Positions 30,987 to 40,635 are shown, numbered from the stretch's first letter. The stretch: 64,000 nucleotides of DNA from Reyranella sp. (GCF_030651995.1 NZ_JAUSBN010000049.1:28116-92115), one strand, 5' to 3'. Made by a program: numbers and translations. The notes: generated by a model from the letters alone, not told the origin.

Positions 30987-31008
30987 AAAACAGGCCCCGC
31001 GGGGCCTG
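30987..31008 (-). terminator. Rho-independent terminator after dnaA
   Basis: Perfect 18-nt palindrome CAGGCCCCGCGGGGCCTG (30991-31008), followed on the minus strand by TTTTGCG, located 26 bp after the dnaA stop. Confidence 0.8.
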
Positions 31009-31033
31009 TCTCACGTTTCCTCTATGTGCTTTC

Positions 31034-32443
31034 CTAGCCTTGCAGCTGCCGCTTGAGCAGTTCGACGTCCTCGGCGATCGACAGATCGGAAACCTTGAGT
31101 TCCTCGATCTTGCGCACGGCGTGCATGACCGTCGTGTGGTCGCGGTTACCGAAGCGCTTGCCGATCTGCGGCAGGCTGAGGGTGGTGAGCTGCTTGGCGA
31201 GGTACATCGCCACCTGGCGGGGCCGGGCGACCGAGCGGGCGCGCCGCGGCGAACTCATCTCGGCGAGCTTGATGTTGTAGTGGGCGGCGACGCGCTGCTG
31301 GATCTCGTCGACCGTGACCTTGCGGTCGGCCTGGCGCAGCAGGTCGTGCAGCACATCCTGCGCCATCTCCACGGTGATCTCGCGACCGATCAGTTGGCCG
31401 TGCGCGACGACGCGGTTCAGGGCGCCCTCGAGCTCGCGGATGTTGGTGCTGATCTTGTGCGCGAGGAACTCGAGCACGTTGGCCGGCACCGGCACCCGCG
31501 CGTTCTCCGCCTTGGTCTGCAGGATCGACAGGCGCAGCTCGTAGGTCGACGAGTGGATGTCGGCCACGAGGCCGCTGCCCAGCCGCGAGCGCATGCGCTC
31601 CTCGATGTCCTGCAGCTCGCTCGGCGGCTTCTCCGAGGACAGGATGATCTGCTTGTTCTGCTCGACCAGCGAGTTGAACGTGAAGAAGAACTCGTCCTGG
31701 CTCGCTTCCTTGCCGCAGATGAACTGCACGTCGTCGACCATCAGCACGTCGACGTTGCGGAACAGCTCCTTGAACTGGCCGGTGTTCTTGGTGCGCAGCG
31801 CCTGGATGAACCGGTTCACGAAGCTCTCGGCCGTCAGGTAGAGAACGCGGGTCTTGGGATCGCGCTCGCGGATGACATGCCAGATCGCGTGCATCAGATG
31901 GGTCTTGCCGAGGCCGACGCCGCCGAAAATGTAGAGCGGGTTGCGCTCGGGCAGGGGCATGTCCTGCTCGGAGATGTTGCGCGCCGCCGCATACGCGAAC
32001 TCGTTGGGCTTGCCGACGACGAAGTTCGCGAAGGTGTAGCGTCCTTCCGGAGCCTGCGAGATCTCGTCGGCGCCGCGGCCGATCGAGGGACCCATGCGCG
32101 GCATCGGCGGCTGGTGGTTCTGCGACGAGGGCACGGGCGGCATCGCGATGATCTCGTTCGGCCGGCGCGGCGCCGGCGGTGGCACGAGGTTCACCTCGAC
32201 GTTCTTCACCTCGGTGTTGACCGATTGCCAGTAGGCGAGCACGCGGTCGCCATAGTGACGACCGACCCAGTCGCGCACGAAGCGCGTCGGCGCATAGAGG
32301 CGCAGCTTGCCGGCCTTGAGTTCACCCAGCTCGACCTCGCCGAACCATGTCTTGAAGGCCTTGTCCCCAATCTCCTTGCGAAGCCGATCGCAGACGCGCA
32401 CCCAATGTGCTTCGAGCTCCTTTCGGCCCGCCCCTTCATCCAT
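31034..32443 (-). CDS. dnaA: Chromosomal replication initiator DnaA (469 aa)
   Basis: Domain I (HWVRVCDRLRKEIGDKAFKTWF) at the N-terminus and a Pro-rich linker. The AAA+ domain has Walker A GGVGLGKT (about 173-180) and Walker B VLMVDDVQF. The C-terminal DNA-binding HTH carries the DnaA signature FGNRDHTTVMHAVRK (about 430-445). The ATG at 32443 is preferred: GGGGG lies five bases upstream and domain I follows at once. An ATG at 32551 would add 36 Asn/Gly-rich residues encoded by AT-rich DNA and overlap the rhodanese gene. Confidence 0.97.
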   Translation of the reverse strand: MDEGAGRKELEAHWVRVCDRLRKEIGDKAFKTWFGEVELGELKAGKLRLYAPTRFVRDWVGRHYGDRVLAYWQSVNTEVKNVEVNLVPPPAPRRPNEIIAMPPVPSSQNHQPPMPRMGPSIGRGADEISQAPEGRYTFANFVVGKPNEFAYAAARNISEQDMPLPERNPLYIFGGVGLGKTHLMHAIWHVIRERDPKTRVLYLTAESFVNRFIQALRTKNTGQFKELFRNVDVLMVDDVQFICGKEASQDEFFFTFNSLVEQNKQIILSSEKPPSELQDIEERMRSRLGSGLVADIHSSTYELRLSILQTKAENARVPVPANVLEFLAHKISTNIRELEGALNRVVAHGQLIGREITVEMAQDVLHDLLRQADRKVTVDEIQQRVAAHYNIKLAEMSSPRRARSVARPRQVAMYLAKQLTTLSLPQIGKRFGNRDHTTVMHAVRKIEELKVSDLSIAEDVELLKRQLQG

Positions 32444-32514
32444 GCCTGCCCCCGCAAAATCGTTGTTTTCGTATGTAGTGTTGTTATTGCCTTGGATCGG
32501 CGCTTGAATTCGAT

Positions 32515-32979
32515 TCACGTTTGTCTCCACGGAAGCCCCGCTGCCTTCCATCCCCTCGTCGCGCCGCGCTTGCCCTGCGCATCGAGGGGTCCTTCAAAGC
32601 CGTCTGCCACATTGAGACACGTACTGTATCCGGCCGCGGCCATGGCTTTCGCCGCCGCGACCGATCTCACCCCACTTCGACACAGAAAGAGCAGCGGCAC
32701 CTCCTTGTCCGCCAGCGCCTGCGAAAGCGCGCCGACGAAATCCGGATTGACCTGCATGTTCGGGAAGATCTGCCATTCGACCAGGCCCGGCTTCTTGTCG
32801 AGGCCGGCAAGGTCGGGCACGCCCACATAGTTCCACTCGGCGCGTGTGCGTACGTCGATCAGGATCGCATCCTTCCGTTCGCCGAGAATCTTCCAGGCAA
32901 CCTCAGGAACGACGTCGCCGGCGTAGCCGGCTGCGGGGGACACTTCGAATGTGTCTGCGATCTTGTTGTCTTTCGACAT
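32515..32979 (-). CDS. Rhodanese-like sulfurtransferase domain protein (154 aa)
   Basis: Single rhodanese domain: ILIDVRTRAEWNYVGVPDL and the active-site loop LFLCRSGVRS, with the persulfide-forming cysteine. The C-terminus NVADGFEGPLDAQGKRG is typical of this alphaproteobacterial subgroup. ATG at 32979 has GGGGG upstream; an ATG at 32994 has no ribosome site. Lies 71 bp before dnaA on the same strand, so may be co-transcribed with it. Confidence 0.88.
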   Translation of the reverse strand: MSKDNKIADTFEVSPAAGYAGDVVPEVAWKILGERKDAILIDVRTRAEWNYVGVPDLAGLDKKPGLVEWQIFPNMQVNPDFVGALSQALADKEVPLLFLCRSGVRSVAAAKAMAAAGYSTCLNVADGFEGPLDAQGKRGATRGWKAAGLPWRQT

Positions 32980-33510
32980 GGCCCCCGCTTTCATTCGTCG
33001 AAGCGAGGCGTTGTCCGGCGAGCCAGCGAACGAAGGCGACACACAACACGGCAAGAGGGAACGAGGGATTTCAGCGAGCGTCGCTTATGGGACGCTTCAT
33101 CTTCTTATCGATCGTCGAACTTGCGAAGCGTTGTGTACCTGTCTCCCTCGTTCGTCGTTTCGATGGAGAGGAATCCCCTCTTCTCCATCTGGCTCGCGAT
33201 CCAAGCGCCCCACGCCCCGTCGCGATGTCGTGAGTCTTATCCAGACTCTCCGAAGCGCGCAAACGAATCACACGCAGAACACCACACGCTATTCAGCCAC
33301 TTCGCGACGCTGCTCGATTGACAAGTTGTACGAACCGATTTTGCGCGTCGTTCGTCGAGAGACGGCTCTCAACATCTAGCGCTCGCCGTCGCGCTTCGTT
33401 CGATAACTCCGAATCGTATGTCAGTCGGCCAATCGACGACCAAACGATCATTGAAGAAAGTCGCCGAGATTTTTTTCGTCAAAGAGTCCCGGCTTCGTCA
33501 TCGCCACAAA
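32980..33510. other. 531-bp region without a convincing gene, between rhodanese and rpsT terminator
   Basis: No coding frame here has family resemblance or a start with a ribosome site. The stretch is visibly lower in GC than the flanks and rich in CGTTCG/GCGAAG words. One TTATCCAGA (33237-33245) differs from the DnaA box TTATCCACA at one base, but no cluster of boxes is seen. It may hold the promoter for rhodanese-dnaA. Confidence 0.6.
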
Positions 33511-33538
33511 AGAAAACGCCGCTCGAAGGAGCGGCGTT
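33511..33538 (-). terminator. Rho-independent terminator after rpsT
   Basis: Ten-bp perfect stem AACGCCGCTC (33515-33524) / GAGCGGCGTT (33529-33538) with a four-base loop, followed on the minus strand by TTCTTTTGTG. Located 31 bp after the rpsT stop. Confidence 0.85.
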
Positions 33539-33569
33539 CACAAACACTGAAGCGGGATGTCGGAAAGCG

Positions 33570-33833
33570 TCAGGCCATCGCCTTGATGCGCGCCGAGAGG
33601 CGCGACACGCGGCGCGAGGCGGCGTTCTTGGTCACGATGCGCTTGATGGCGCCACGCTGGATCTCCGGCTGCGCCATACGCAGCGCTTCCTGGGCGGCCT
33701 TCTTGTCGCCGGACGCAATCGCCTCCTCGACCTTCTTCACCGAACCGCGCACGCGGCTGCGGCGCGACGTATTCACGGCGGTGCGGCGCTCGGTCTGGCG
33801 GGCGCGCTTCTCGGCCGACTTGTGATTAGCCAT
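33570..33833 (-). CDS. rpsT: 30S ribosomal protein S20 (87 aa)
   Basis: Basic helical protein: [17 protein letters not shown] at the start, [14 protein letters not shown] in the middle, and [18 protein letters not shown] at the end. Full length for S20. Binds 16S rRNA early in 30S assembly. Stand-alone gene with its own terminator. Confidence 0.97.
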   Translation of the reverse strand: MANHKSAEKRARQTERRTAVNTSRRSRVRGSVKKVEEAIASGDKKAAQEALRMAQPEIQRGAIKRIVTKNAASRRVSRLSARIKAMA

Positions 33834-33908
33834 AATAGTCCTCGTTGCTCGAAGGGCGCGCTTATACGGGCCGTATGGGGGCCGGTCAAGCGCTCCAAAT
33901 CCGCCAAA

Positions 33909-34691
33909 TCAGCGATGTTTCCAGCCCGGCTTACGCTTCTCGGCGAAAGCGGCCATGCCCTCGGACCGGTCGTCGAAGGCAAAAGTTGCGTGAAAGGTCC
34001 TGCGCTCGAAACGGACACCCTCCGAAAGGGTCGTCTCGAAGGCCCGGTTGACCGCTTCCTTGGCGACCATGGTGGCGGGCAGAGACATGCCGGCGATCTT
34101 CTCGGCCGTGGCGATGGCGTCGTCCATGAGCTGGGCCAGCGGCACGACCCGGCTGACCAGGCCGCAGCGCTCGGCTTCGGCCGCGTCCATCATGCGCCCG
34201 GTCAGGACCATGTCCATGGCCTTCGACTTGCCGACGAAGCGCGGCAGGCGCTGGGTGCCGCCTGCCCCGGGAATGGTGCCCAGGGTGATCTCGGGCTGGC
34301 CGAACTTGGCATTGTCCGCAGCGATGATGAAGTCACACATCATGGCCATCTCGCAGCCGCCGCCCAGGGCGTACCCGGCCACCGCGGCGACGATCGGCTT
34401 GCGGACCTGGCTCACCTTCTCCCAGCCGACGGTGATGAAGTCCTGCAGGAAGACGTCCTGGTAGGTCTTCTCCTTCATCTCCTTGATGTCGGCACCGGCG
34501 GCGAACGCCTTGTCGCTGCCCGTCAGAACCATGCACCCGATGCCGGGATCGGCTTCGAACGCATCGAGTGCCTGGCCGAGCTCGCGCACCAGATCGGCGC
34601 AGAGCGCGTTCAGCGCCTTCGGGCGGTTCAGCCGGATGATCCCGACCCGGCCTTTGGTTTCGGTCTGGATATTCTCGTATGTCGTGGTCAT
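33909..34691 (-). CDS. Enoyl-CoA hydratase (260 aa)
   Basis: Crotonase-fold enzyme. AAGADIKEM forms the CoA/oxyanion site. The catalytic glutamates correspond to E in [11 protein letters not shown] and E in [22 protein letters not shown], as in mitochondrial-type short-chain enoyl-CoA hydratase. Hydrates trans-2-enoyl-CoA in beta-oxidation. ATG at 34691 (MTTTYENI) is preceded by an AGGAAAG. It lies 26 bp after mutM on the same strand. Confidence 0.93.
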   Translation of the reverse strand: MTTTYENIQTETKGRVGIIRLNRPKALNALCADLVRELGQALDAFEADPGIGCMVLTGSDKAFAAGADIKEMKEKTYQDVFLQDFITVGWEKVSQVRKPIVAAVAGYALGGGCEMAMMCDFIIAADNAKFGQPEITLGTIPGAGGTQRLPRFVGKSKAMDMVLTGRMMDAAEAERCGLVSRVVPLAQLMDDAIATAEKIAGMSLPATMVAKEAVNRAFETTLSEGVRFERRTFHATFAFDDRSEGMAAFAEKRKPGWKHR

Positions 34692-34717
34692 TTGCTCTTT
34701 CCTCCTCGGGTCGTGTC

Positions 34718-35557
34718 TCAGCGCTGGCAGCGCGCGCAATAGAAGGTGGATCTCCCGGCCTGCACGAGCCGGCGCACCGTCTGGCCGCAGTCGCGGGTGG
34801 GGCAGGCGATGCCGGCCCGGTCATAGACGTTGAAGCGCGTCTGGAAATAGCCGAGTTCGCCGCCCGGCTGAACATGATCGCGCAGGGTCGAACCTCCGTC
34901 CTGTATCGAACGGCTGAGCACGAGCTTGATCGCCTCGACGAGGCGACCCGCACGCTCCCCCTTGATGGTGTGGGCGGAGCGGCGCGGCGAGATGCCGGCC
35001 AGGAACAGCGCCTCGCACGCATAGATGTTGCCGACGCCCACCAGGGTCTTCTGATCGAGCAGTGCCGCCTTGATCGGCGTCCTGCGGCCGGCGAGGCGGG
35101 CGGCCAGTACATCGCCGGTAAAGGCGTCGTCCAGAGGCTCCGGGCCCAGGCTCTTGAAGTACTTGTGCCGGGCCACCGCCTCGTCGGCCACCAGCACCAT
35201 CAGCCCGAAGCGGCGGGCGTCGTTGAAGCGGACCTGCCAGCCATCATCCATGCCGAACACGACATGGTCATGCCGCCCGAGCGGATGGCTGGCGGCGCTC
35301 TCGGCATCATGCAGGGTCATGCGGCCCGACATGCCGAGATGCACGATCAGGGTCTGGCCGTCGTCGAGGCGGATCAGCAGGTACTTTGCCCGCCGGTCGA
35401 TGCCCGTGACCATGCGGCCCTCGACCCTGGCGGCAAACTTGGCCGGCAGGGGCACCCGAAGGTCGGGTCGACGCTGCTGCAGTTGCACGATCCGCCGACC
35501 GACCAGGCGCGGCATCAACCCGCGTCGGACGGTCTCTACTTCAGGAAGTTCTGGCAT
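34718..35557 (-). CDS. mutM: Formamidopyrimidine-DNA glycosylase, Fpg/MutM (279 aa)
   Basis: Bifunctional glycosylase/AP lyase that removes 8-oxoguanine. The N-terminus [13 protein letters not shown] supplies the catalytic proline (P2) and E3; a beta-hairpin lysine follows in [12 protein letters not shown]-terminal zinc finger has four cysteines (ACPTRDCGQ and FYCARCQR). Full length. Divergent from the membrane-anchored phosphatase gene by 27 bp. Confidence 0.96.
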   Translation of the reverse strand: MPELPEVETVRRGLMPRLVGRRIVQLQQRRPDLRVPLPAKFAARVEGRMVTGIDRRAKYLLIRLDDGQTLIVHLGMSGRMTLHDAESAASHPLGRHDHVVFGMDDGWQVRFNDARRFGLMVLVADEAVARHKYFKSLGPEPLDDAFTGDVLAARLAGRRTPIKAALLDQKTLVGVGNIYACEALFLAGISPRRSAHTIKGERAGRLVEAIKLVLSRSIQDGGSTLRDHVQPGGELGYFQTRFNVYDRAGIACPTRDCGQTVRRLVQAGRSTFYCARCQR

Positions 35558-35584
35558 GCGCGGCGGCCATGTACAGTGCGGTCA

Positions 35585-36574
35585 ATGAAGAGGCAACAGC
35601 GAGCATTAAACGTCCTGCGGCCGGCCGTTACCATGCTCGTCATCGGTCTTTCGCTGGTGGCGGCCTTGTCCTGGCTGGCGACATGGCACTGGGCGTTCGA
35701 GCTGCTGACCCATTTCCATGTCTACTTTCTCCTTGCGGGCGCGGTGCTCGCACTGGTGGCGCTCAGCCTGCGGCAGTGGTGGACGGCCGGGCTGTCGTCG
35801 CTGATCGTCGCTGCGAGCTTCCCGGTCGTGTGGCCGCACATGCACCTGCCGCCGACCGATCTTCAGCCCCAGCCAGGGCCGGTGGTGCGCCTCCTCTTTG
35901 CCAACCTGCATAACTGGAAGACAGATCTGGATGCCATGCGGCGCCTGATCGAGGCGGAAAAGCCCGACATTGTGGTGTTCACGGAACTAGACCCCGTTCA
36001 CGACGCGGTGCTGCGCGACGTGCGGGGCCTGCTGCCCTTCCAGTCGGAGCCGCCCCGCGGCAACGCGTTCGGGGTCATGCTGCTCGCCACGAAACCTCCC
36101 GAGTCGCTCGAGTTCGACCTGACGATGGGCAAATACGCACCGTTGATGGTGGCGCAGCTGTGCCCGGCGGAATCGGGTTGTCTCACGCTTCTCGGCCTGC
36201 ATGCCCGGCGGCCCGGGCCGCCCTCGACCGGTGCCCGCGACCGCCAACTCGCCCATGCCGCCGCCGTGGCGCGCGAGCACGTCGACAAGGGGGAGCGCGT
36301 CGTCCTGGTCGGCGATCTCAATCTCACGCCGTTTTCACCGGTCTTCGACCGGCTGATAACGCAAAGCGGATTGTGGGACACCAACATCCTGCCAGCCGAG
36401 CGTCCACGCACCTCGCCATCCATCTCGACCTGGCGGCTGGCAAATACAGGGATCGGGCTGCCCATCGACCACGCGCTCGTCAGCTCCGGCATCGGTATCG
36501 TCAGTCGCCGCGTCGGGCCGAACATCGGCAGCGACCACCATCCCCTGATCCTGGATTTGAAGATCGCGCCCTGA
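35585..36574 (+). CDS. Membrane-anchored endonuclease/exonuclease/phosphatase family protein (329 aa)
   Basis: Three hydrophobic helices in residues 12-90, then an EEP catalytic domain. Its motifs in order: RLLFANLHNWKTD (metal Asn), FTELDP (metal Glu), LLGLHARRP (catalytic His), VLVGDLNLTPFSPVF (Asp/Asn), GLPIDHALV and GSDHHPLILDL. Related proteins are phosphodiesterases of unknown substrate acting at the membrane. ATG at 35585 is the first plausible start and lies in the mutM divergent gap. Confidence 0.88.
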   Translation: MKRQQRALNVLRPAVTMLVIGLSLVAALSWLATWHWAFELLTHFHVYFLLAGAVLALVALSLRQWWTAGLSSLIVAASFPVVWPHMHLPPTDLQPQPGPVVRLLFANLHNWKTDLDAMRRLIEAEKPDIVVFTELDPVHDAVLRDVRGLLPFQSEPPRGNAFGVMLLATKPPESLEFDLTMGKYAPLMVAQLCPAESGCLTLLGLHARRPGPPSTGARDRQLAHAAAVAREHVDKGERVVLVGDLNLTPFSPVFDRLITQSGLWDTNILPAERPRTSPSISTWRLANTGIGLPIDHALVSSGIGIVSRRVGPNIGSDHHPLILDLKIAP

Positions 36575-36594
36575 TTTCGGGGCTCGGTCCGGCT

Positions 36595-37278
36595 CTATGG
36601 CGCGGGCTGCAGCGGCGGGCGGGAGCCGAACAGGGCGCTGCCGACGCGGACATGGGTGGCGCCCATCCGCACGGCCGTCTCGTAGTCGGCGCTCATGCCC
36701 ATGCTGAGCTTGGCAAGGCCGTTGCGGGCCGCCATCTTCGCCAGCAGCGCGAAATGCAGGGCCGGTTCCTCGTCGACCGGCGGGATGCACATCAGGCCGA
36801 CCACGGGCAGCTTGTACTGGTCGCGGCAGAGAGCCACGAAGGCGTCGACATCCTTCGGGAGAAGGCCGGCCTTCTGCGGCTCCTCGCCGGTGTTGACCTG
36901 GATGTAGCAGGCGGGCCGGCGGCCCAGGCGCTCCATCTCCTTCGCCAGGGCCGCAGCGAGCCGGTCGCGATCGACCGACTGGATGACGTCGAACAGGGCG
37001 ACGGCATCGCGTGCCTTGTTGGTCTGGAGCGGGCCGATCAGGTGCAGCTCGAGGTCGGGCCAGGCCGCCTTGAGTTCGGGGAACTTGCCCTCGGCTTCCT
37101 GCACGCGGTTTTCGCCGAACACGCGGTGGCCGACCTCCAGCAGTTCGCGGACCCGGTCCGCGCCATGGGTCTTGGAGACGGCGACGAGGGTGACGTCGGA
37201 TGGTGAACGACCCGATGCCCGCGCGGCGTCGGCGATGCGGCCGGTGACCTCGGCCAGGCGATCGGCGCCGCTGCTCAT
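36595..37278 (-). CDS. YggS/PLPBP-family PLP homeostasis protein (227 aa)
   Basis: Single-domain alanine-racemase-N barrel. VAVSKTHGAD holds the PLP lysine (K36), then HRVFGENRVQE, HLIGPLQTNKA, YIQVNTGEEPQKAG and LSMGMSADYETAVRMGATHVRVGSALFG. It has no catalytic activity in the family; it buffers vitamin B6 and influences amino-acid pools. The start overlaps the stop of the TPR gene (ATGA). Confidence 0.95.
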   Translation of the reverse strand: MSSGADRLAEVTGRIADAARASGRSPSDVTLVAVSKTHGADRVRELLEVGHRVFGENRVQEAEGKFPELKAAWPDLELHLIGPLQTNKARDAVALFDVIQSVDRDRLAAALAKEMERLGRRPACYIQVNTGEEPQKAGLLPKDVDAFVALCRDQYKLPVVGLMCIPPVDEEPALHFALLAKMAARNGLAKLSMGMSADYETAVRMGATHVRVGSALFGSRPPLQPAP

Positions 37279-38630
37279 GCGTCGAGACCGGCGCGCGCGA
37301 GCAGGGCTTCCTCGTTGTTCGGATCGGCCGCCAGGGCGGCGTCCAGGGTTTCGCGGGCCCTGTCGACTTCGCCCAGCGCCGCCAGGCAGATGCCGTAGTG
37401 GGCCAGCAGCCGCGAATCGTCCGGCAGGGCACGCAACGCCTGCTCATGGTGCGGCCGTGCTTCAGCGGCCCGCCCCAGGCCCATCAGGGCGCGCCCGTAG
37501 TTGGTCTGCACGAAGGGCTCGTCGGGTGAAACCTTGGCGGCCTTCTTCAGGATCCGCCGCGCATCGTCGAAGCGCTTGAGACCGAGCAGCGCCAGCCCCT
37601 GATTGTTCATCGCCCGGGCATCACCGGAAACGGCTCTCAGATAGGGCTCCAGGAGCCGGCTGGCCTGCTCGAAGTGCCCGGCCTGAATGTGCAGGTTGGA
37701 GAGCTGGAGGATCGCCTCGTGGTCGAGCGGGTTGCGTTCCAGGACTTTCTCGAGGATGCCGACGGCCTGTTCGGTCTGGCCCGCTGCCGCCCGGGCCAGC
37801 GCCAGGGTGCCATAGGCCTGGCCGAACGCCGGATCGAGCTGGAGGGCCTTCTCGATCATCGGGATGGCGTCGCTCGGGCGACCGCTGAAAAAGAGGACGT
37901 AGCCCAGCGTATGGTTCAACGTGGCGCTGGTCGGCGCCAGTTCGAGCGCTCGGCCGGCCTCGGCAATGGCTTCGTCGTAGTGGCCGAGGGCCGCCAGAGA
38001 GAGCGAGCGGTCGCCCAGGATCTGGCCGCGGCGCTCGGCGTTCTCGCCGGCGTCTTCCAGCGCCATGTCGAAGACCTCGATGGCGGCCGAATATCGGCCC
38101 AGCCGGTAGAGGGCATAGCCCATCATGTTGCGGGCGCGCGCCTGCAGGGGCTTCAGCGCCTCGGTCCCATGTTCGTGGATGGCGCGATCGACGTTGGCCA
38201 CGAACTCCGACAGTTCGCGCTCGGCGGCGGCGAAGCGCCCGGTATCCATATGGACCGAGGCCAGCGCCAGGCGGGCCTCGACATGGGTGGGCGCCTGACG
38301 GATCGTGTCGCGGAAACGGCGCGCCGCCTCGTCGAGATTGCCGAGGCGACGGGCGGCGAGGCCTAGATTGTAGAGCAGCATCGGCTCGTTCGGATCCTTC
38401 GCCACGGCCTTGCGCCACAGCTTCTCGGCTTCCTTCACCGCGCCGCGCTGCGACAGGCAGACGGCGAGAAAGTGGAGAATGTCGGGACTGTCGCCGTGCC
38501 GGACGAGCGCGCTCCTGAACAGCGGCTCGGCGCGATCGTACCAGCCCGCCCGCAGATACTGCAGGCCTGTCTGGAGATCAGGGTCGGGTTGCGGCGGGCC
38601 GTTGGGCCGGGTGGGGGGCGCGATCGCCAT
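37275..38630 (-). CDS. Tetratricopeptide-repeat protein (451 aa)
   Basis: About eleven TPR units from residue 20 to the C-terminus; clear units include LYNLGLAARRLGNLDEAARRF, GYVLFFSGRPSDAIPMIEKAL and GRALMGLGRAAEARPHHEQAL. No signal peptide or catalytic domain, so a cytosolic scaffold. Coupled to yggS. Pro-rich N-terminus (about 17 residues). Partner unknown. Confidence 0.9.
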   Translation of the reverse strand: MAIAPPTRPNGPPQPDPDLQTGLQYLRAGWYDRAEPLFRSALVRHGDSPDILHFLAVCLSQRGAVKEAEKLWRKAVAKDPNEPMLLYNLGLAARRLGNLDEAARRFRDTIRQAPTHVEARLALASVHMDTGRFAAAERELSEFVANVDRAIHEHGTEALKPLQARARNMMGYALYRLGRYSAAIEVFDMALEDAGENAERRGQILGDRSLSLAALGHYDEAIAEAGRALELAPTSATLNHTLGYVLFFSGRPSDAIPMIEKALQLDPAFGQAYGTLALARAAAGQTEQAVGILEKVLERNPLDHEAILQLSNLHIQAGHFEQASRLLEPYLRAVSGDARAMNNQGLALLGLKRFDDARRILKKAAKVSPDEPFVQTNYGRALMGLGRAAEARPHHEQALRALPDDSRLLAHYGICLAALGEVDRARETLDAALAADPNNEEALLARAGLDA

Positions 38631-38677
38631 GGCGGGCTGTGTAGACCCGCCTCACGGCCAAGGCTAGACGAAATGGC

Positions 38678-39283
38678 ATGGTGAAGGACGCCGACCTGTT
38701 CGCCGCCGCAATGGCCGGTGTGAAGCCGCTCAAGAGAAAGCGGGCGGCCGCTTCGCGCGTTCCGGCGGTGGAAGCCAAGGCGGGCCCCACGGCGGCCGGG
38801 AAGCCGGCGGTGGGCAAGCCGGCGGTGGTCCCGCCGACGATCCTGGTCCCAAGACCTCGGCCGCTGCCGGTCAGGCCCGGCGTTCCCGACCTGTCGCCGG
38901 ACGGCCGGCAGTTCGATCGCGACGTTTCGCGTGCCCTCTCGCGGCGCAAGCTGTCGCCGGAAGCGTCGATCGACCTGCACGGCATGACGCTTGCGGCGGC
39001 GGAGCGGGCGGTGACCCGGTTTCTGGACAGGGCCTCGTCCCAGGACCTCCGTGTGGTGCTGGTGGTGACCGGCAAGGGCCTGCGCGAAGAGGGTGGCCGC
39101 ACGATCGACGGCCGCATCCGGGGCGAATTCGTGGGCTGGCTCAATCGCGGCGACAACCGCGAGCGGGTGCGGGCGGTCCGCGCCGCCCACGCCCATCATG
39201 GCGGCACGGGCGCCTTCTACCTGCTGCTGCGCCGGCGCTCCTCGGCCAGCAGCCGTTCCTTGCGCGCCAAGCCCCAGCGATAG
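38678..39283 (+). CDS. Smr-domain (MutS2-type) protein (201 aa)
   Basis: Ala/Pro/Lys-rich N-terminal linker (1-75) with the short repeat GKPAVGKPAV, then an Smr nuclease domain. The domain shows SIDLHGMTLAAAERAV (DxHG motif), VLVVTGKGLREEGG (TGxG motif) and AFYLLLRR. Smr domains nick nucleic acids or bind stalled-ribosome mRNA. Its 3' end overlaps the convergent Ada-type gene by 67 bp. Confidence 0.9.
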   Translation: MVKDADLFAAAMAGVKPLKRKRAAASRVPAVEAKAGPTAAGKPAVGKPAVVPPTILVPRPRPLPVRPGVPDLSPDGRQFDRDVSRALSRRKLSPEASIDLHGMTLAAAERAVTRFLDRASSQDLRVVLVVTGKGLREEGGRTIDGRIRGEFVGWLNRGDNRERVRAVRAAHAHHGGTGAFYLLLRRRSSASSRSLRAKPQR

Positions 39284-40338
39284 CCGGTCATCGCGCCGCT
39301 CGATCCGACGGCGCGATGACACGGAATGACCACGGCGGCCTGGTTGGTGGCGCAGGCGCGTCCCACCGCGCGCGCTGCCTTGGGCTCGCCGATGCTACGG
39401 GCGATCTCGCCATAGGTGCGGGTCTCGCCGGCCGGGATCTCGGTCAGCGCCTTCCAGACCTTCCACTGGAAGGCCGTCCCCACGATGTCGAGCGGCACGT
39501 CGGGGGCATCGAGCGCCGTGGGCTTTCGGCCGTAGAGCCGCGACAGTACGGCTTTCACGCGCGGGCCGAGCACGGTGTCGTTGCGCCGGATCTCGGCGGC
39601 GGGAAAGTCCTGCTTCAGGCTTTTCTCCAGCGCACGGTCGTCATCGCCCAGGAACACCGCGGCGATGCCCTTCCCGGTCGCGGCCACCAGCACGCGGCCA
39701 TACTCAGAGTCGGCCATGGTGTAGTCGATATGGGCGCCCGCGCCGCCCCGCGCATAGGTCGCCGGCGTCATGCCGAGCACCTTGTCGCTGCTCTCGTAGA
39801 CGCGGCTGGGTGAGCCGTAGCCCGCACCATAGAGCGCGTCGGCCACGCTGGCGCCGCCGCGGAGCGCGCTGCGGAAGCGCTCGCGCTTTCGCGCGACCAG
39901 CCAGTCGCGCGGATTGACGCCCAGCTCGGCCAGGAAACGCTTGCCCAGCGCACCGCTCGACAGGCCGACCTTGTCCGCCACCTCGGCCAGGGAAGGCGGG
40001 GCGTCGGCACCGGCGGCCTCGAACAGCGCGCAGGCGCGCGCCACCGGCCGGCTGAGGCCGAGGTCCGCCTGCCAGTCGCGTGGCTTGCACCGCTTGCATG
40101 CACGGAAACCCGCCGCCTCCGCCGCCTCGGGCGAGGCGTGGAAGTCGACGTTGCGGCGCAACGGCGGACGAGCCGTGCACGACGGCAGGCAATAGACCCC
40201 GGTTGTCTTCACCGAGAACCAGAAGCGGCCGTTGTACGCGCGGTCGCGCCGCTGGACGGCGTGCCAGCAGGTGTCCGGGTCGGGAAGAAGGGAAGTGGCG
40301 AGGGCCACGGCGGGTAACGAAAGAGAATGTTGGGTCAT
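39217..40338 (-). CDS. ada: Ada: bifunctional DNA methyl-transfer repair protein and regulator (373 aa)
   Basis: Three modules. The N-terminal zinc domain has four cysteines (C50, C54, C81, C84), one of which accepts methyl from phosphotriesters. An AraC-type HTH occupies about 100-195. The C-terminal O6-methylguanine methyltransferase has the active-site PCHR (C340) and EIARSIGEPKAARAVG. Methylated Ada activates its own promoter, so expression is alkylation-inducible. Overlaps Smr at the 3' end. Confidence 0.96.
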   Translation of the reverse strand: MTQHSLSLPAVALATSLLPDPDTCWHAVQRRDRAYNGRFWFSVKTTGVYCLPSCTARPPLRRNVDFHASPEAAEAAGFRACKRCKPRDWQADLGLSRPVARACALFEAAGADAPPSLAEVADKVGLSSGALGKRFLAELGVNPRDWLVARKRERFRSALRGGASVADALYGAGYGSPSRVYESSDKVLGMTPATYARGGAGAHIDYTMADSEYGRVLVAATGKGIAAVFLGDDDRALEKSLKQDFPAAEIRRNDTVLGPRVKAVLSRLYGRKPTALDAPDVPLDIVGTAFQWKVWKALTEIPAGETRTYGEIARSIGEPKAARAVGRACATNQAAVVIPCHRAVGSSGAMTGYRWGLARKERLLAEERRRSSR

Positions 40339-40398
40339 GGCGCCATCAAAGCACCACGACCCTAACCTGCTCTATCCGCCGCCCGCCGGCAATTCCGG

Positions 40399-40635
40399 CT
40401 AGGACCAGAAGGGCTTGGTCGCCTCGAACCGGGCGGTCGCCCGGTCGACGCCGATATCCCGCAGCAGCCGCTCGTCCAGTTGGGCCAACTGATGTCGCGA
40501 GCGGGCCAGTTCGGCTCGGGTCATGATTTTCTCGATCCCGACCACAACCGTGCCCGCCAGCAGCGCGACGGCGCGGCCGAACGAGAAGGAGGGGACATCC
40601 GCGCGGGCGACCCGCACGTTGGATACGATCGACAT
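40399..40635 (-). CDS. DUF1127 (YjiS-like) small protein (78 aa)
   Basis: C-terminal DUF1127 motif: RHQLAQLDERLLRDIGVDRATARFEATKPFW (about 47-77), arginine-rich and predicted helical. In relatives such short proteins affect RNA turnover and phosphate metabolism. A weakly hydrophobic stretch (AVALLAGTVVVGI) precedes it. Divergent from a LysR regulator that probably controls it, given the palindromes between them. Confidence 0.9.
   Translation of the reverse strand: MSIVSNVRVARADVPSFSFGRAVALLAGTVVVGIEKIMTRAELARSRHQLAQLDERLLRDIGVDRATARFEATKPFWS

Noticed and set aside
32444..32551. DnaA start at 32551
   Set aside because: The extra 36 residues are Asn/Gly-rich, the AGGGG there abuts the start codon, and the frame overlaps the rhodanese gene; the start at 32443 has a better-spaced GGGGG.
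32980..33510. Possible replication origin next to dnaA
   Set aside because: Only one near-match to a DnaA box (33237-33245), no clustered boxes and no strong AT unwinding region. In many alphaproteobacteria oriC lies near hemE, not dnaA.
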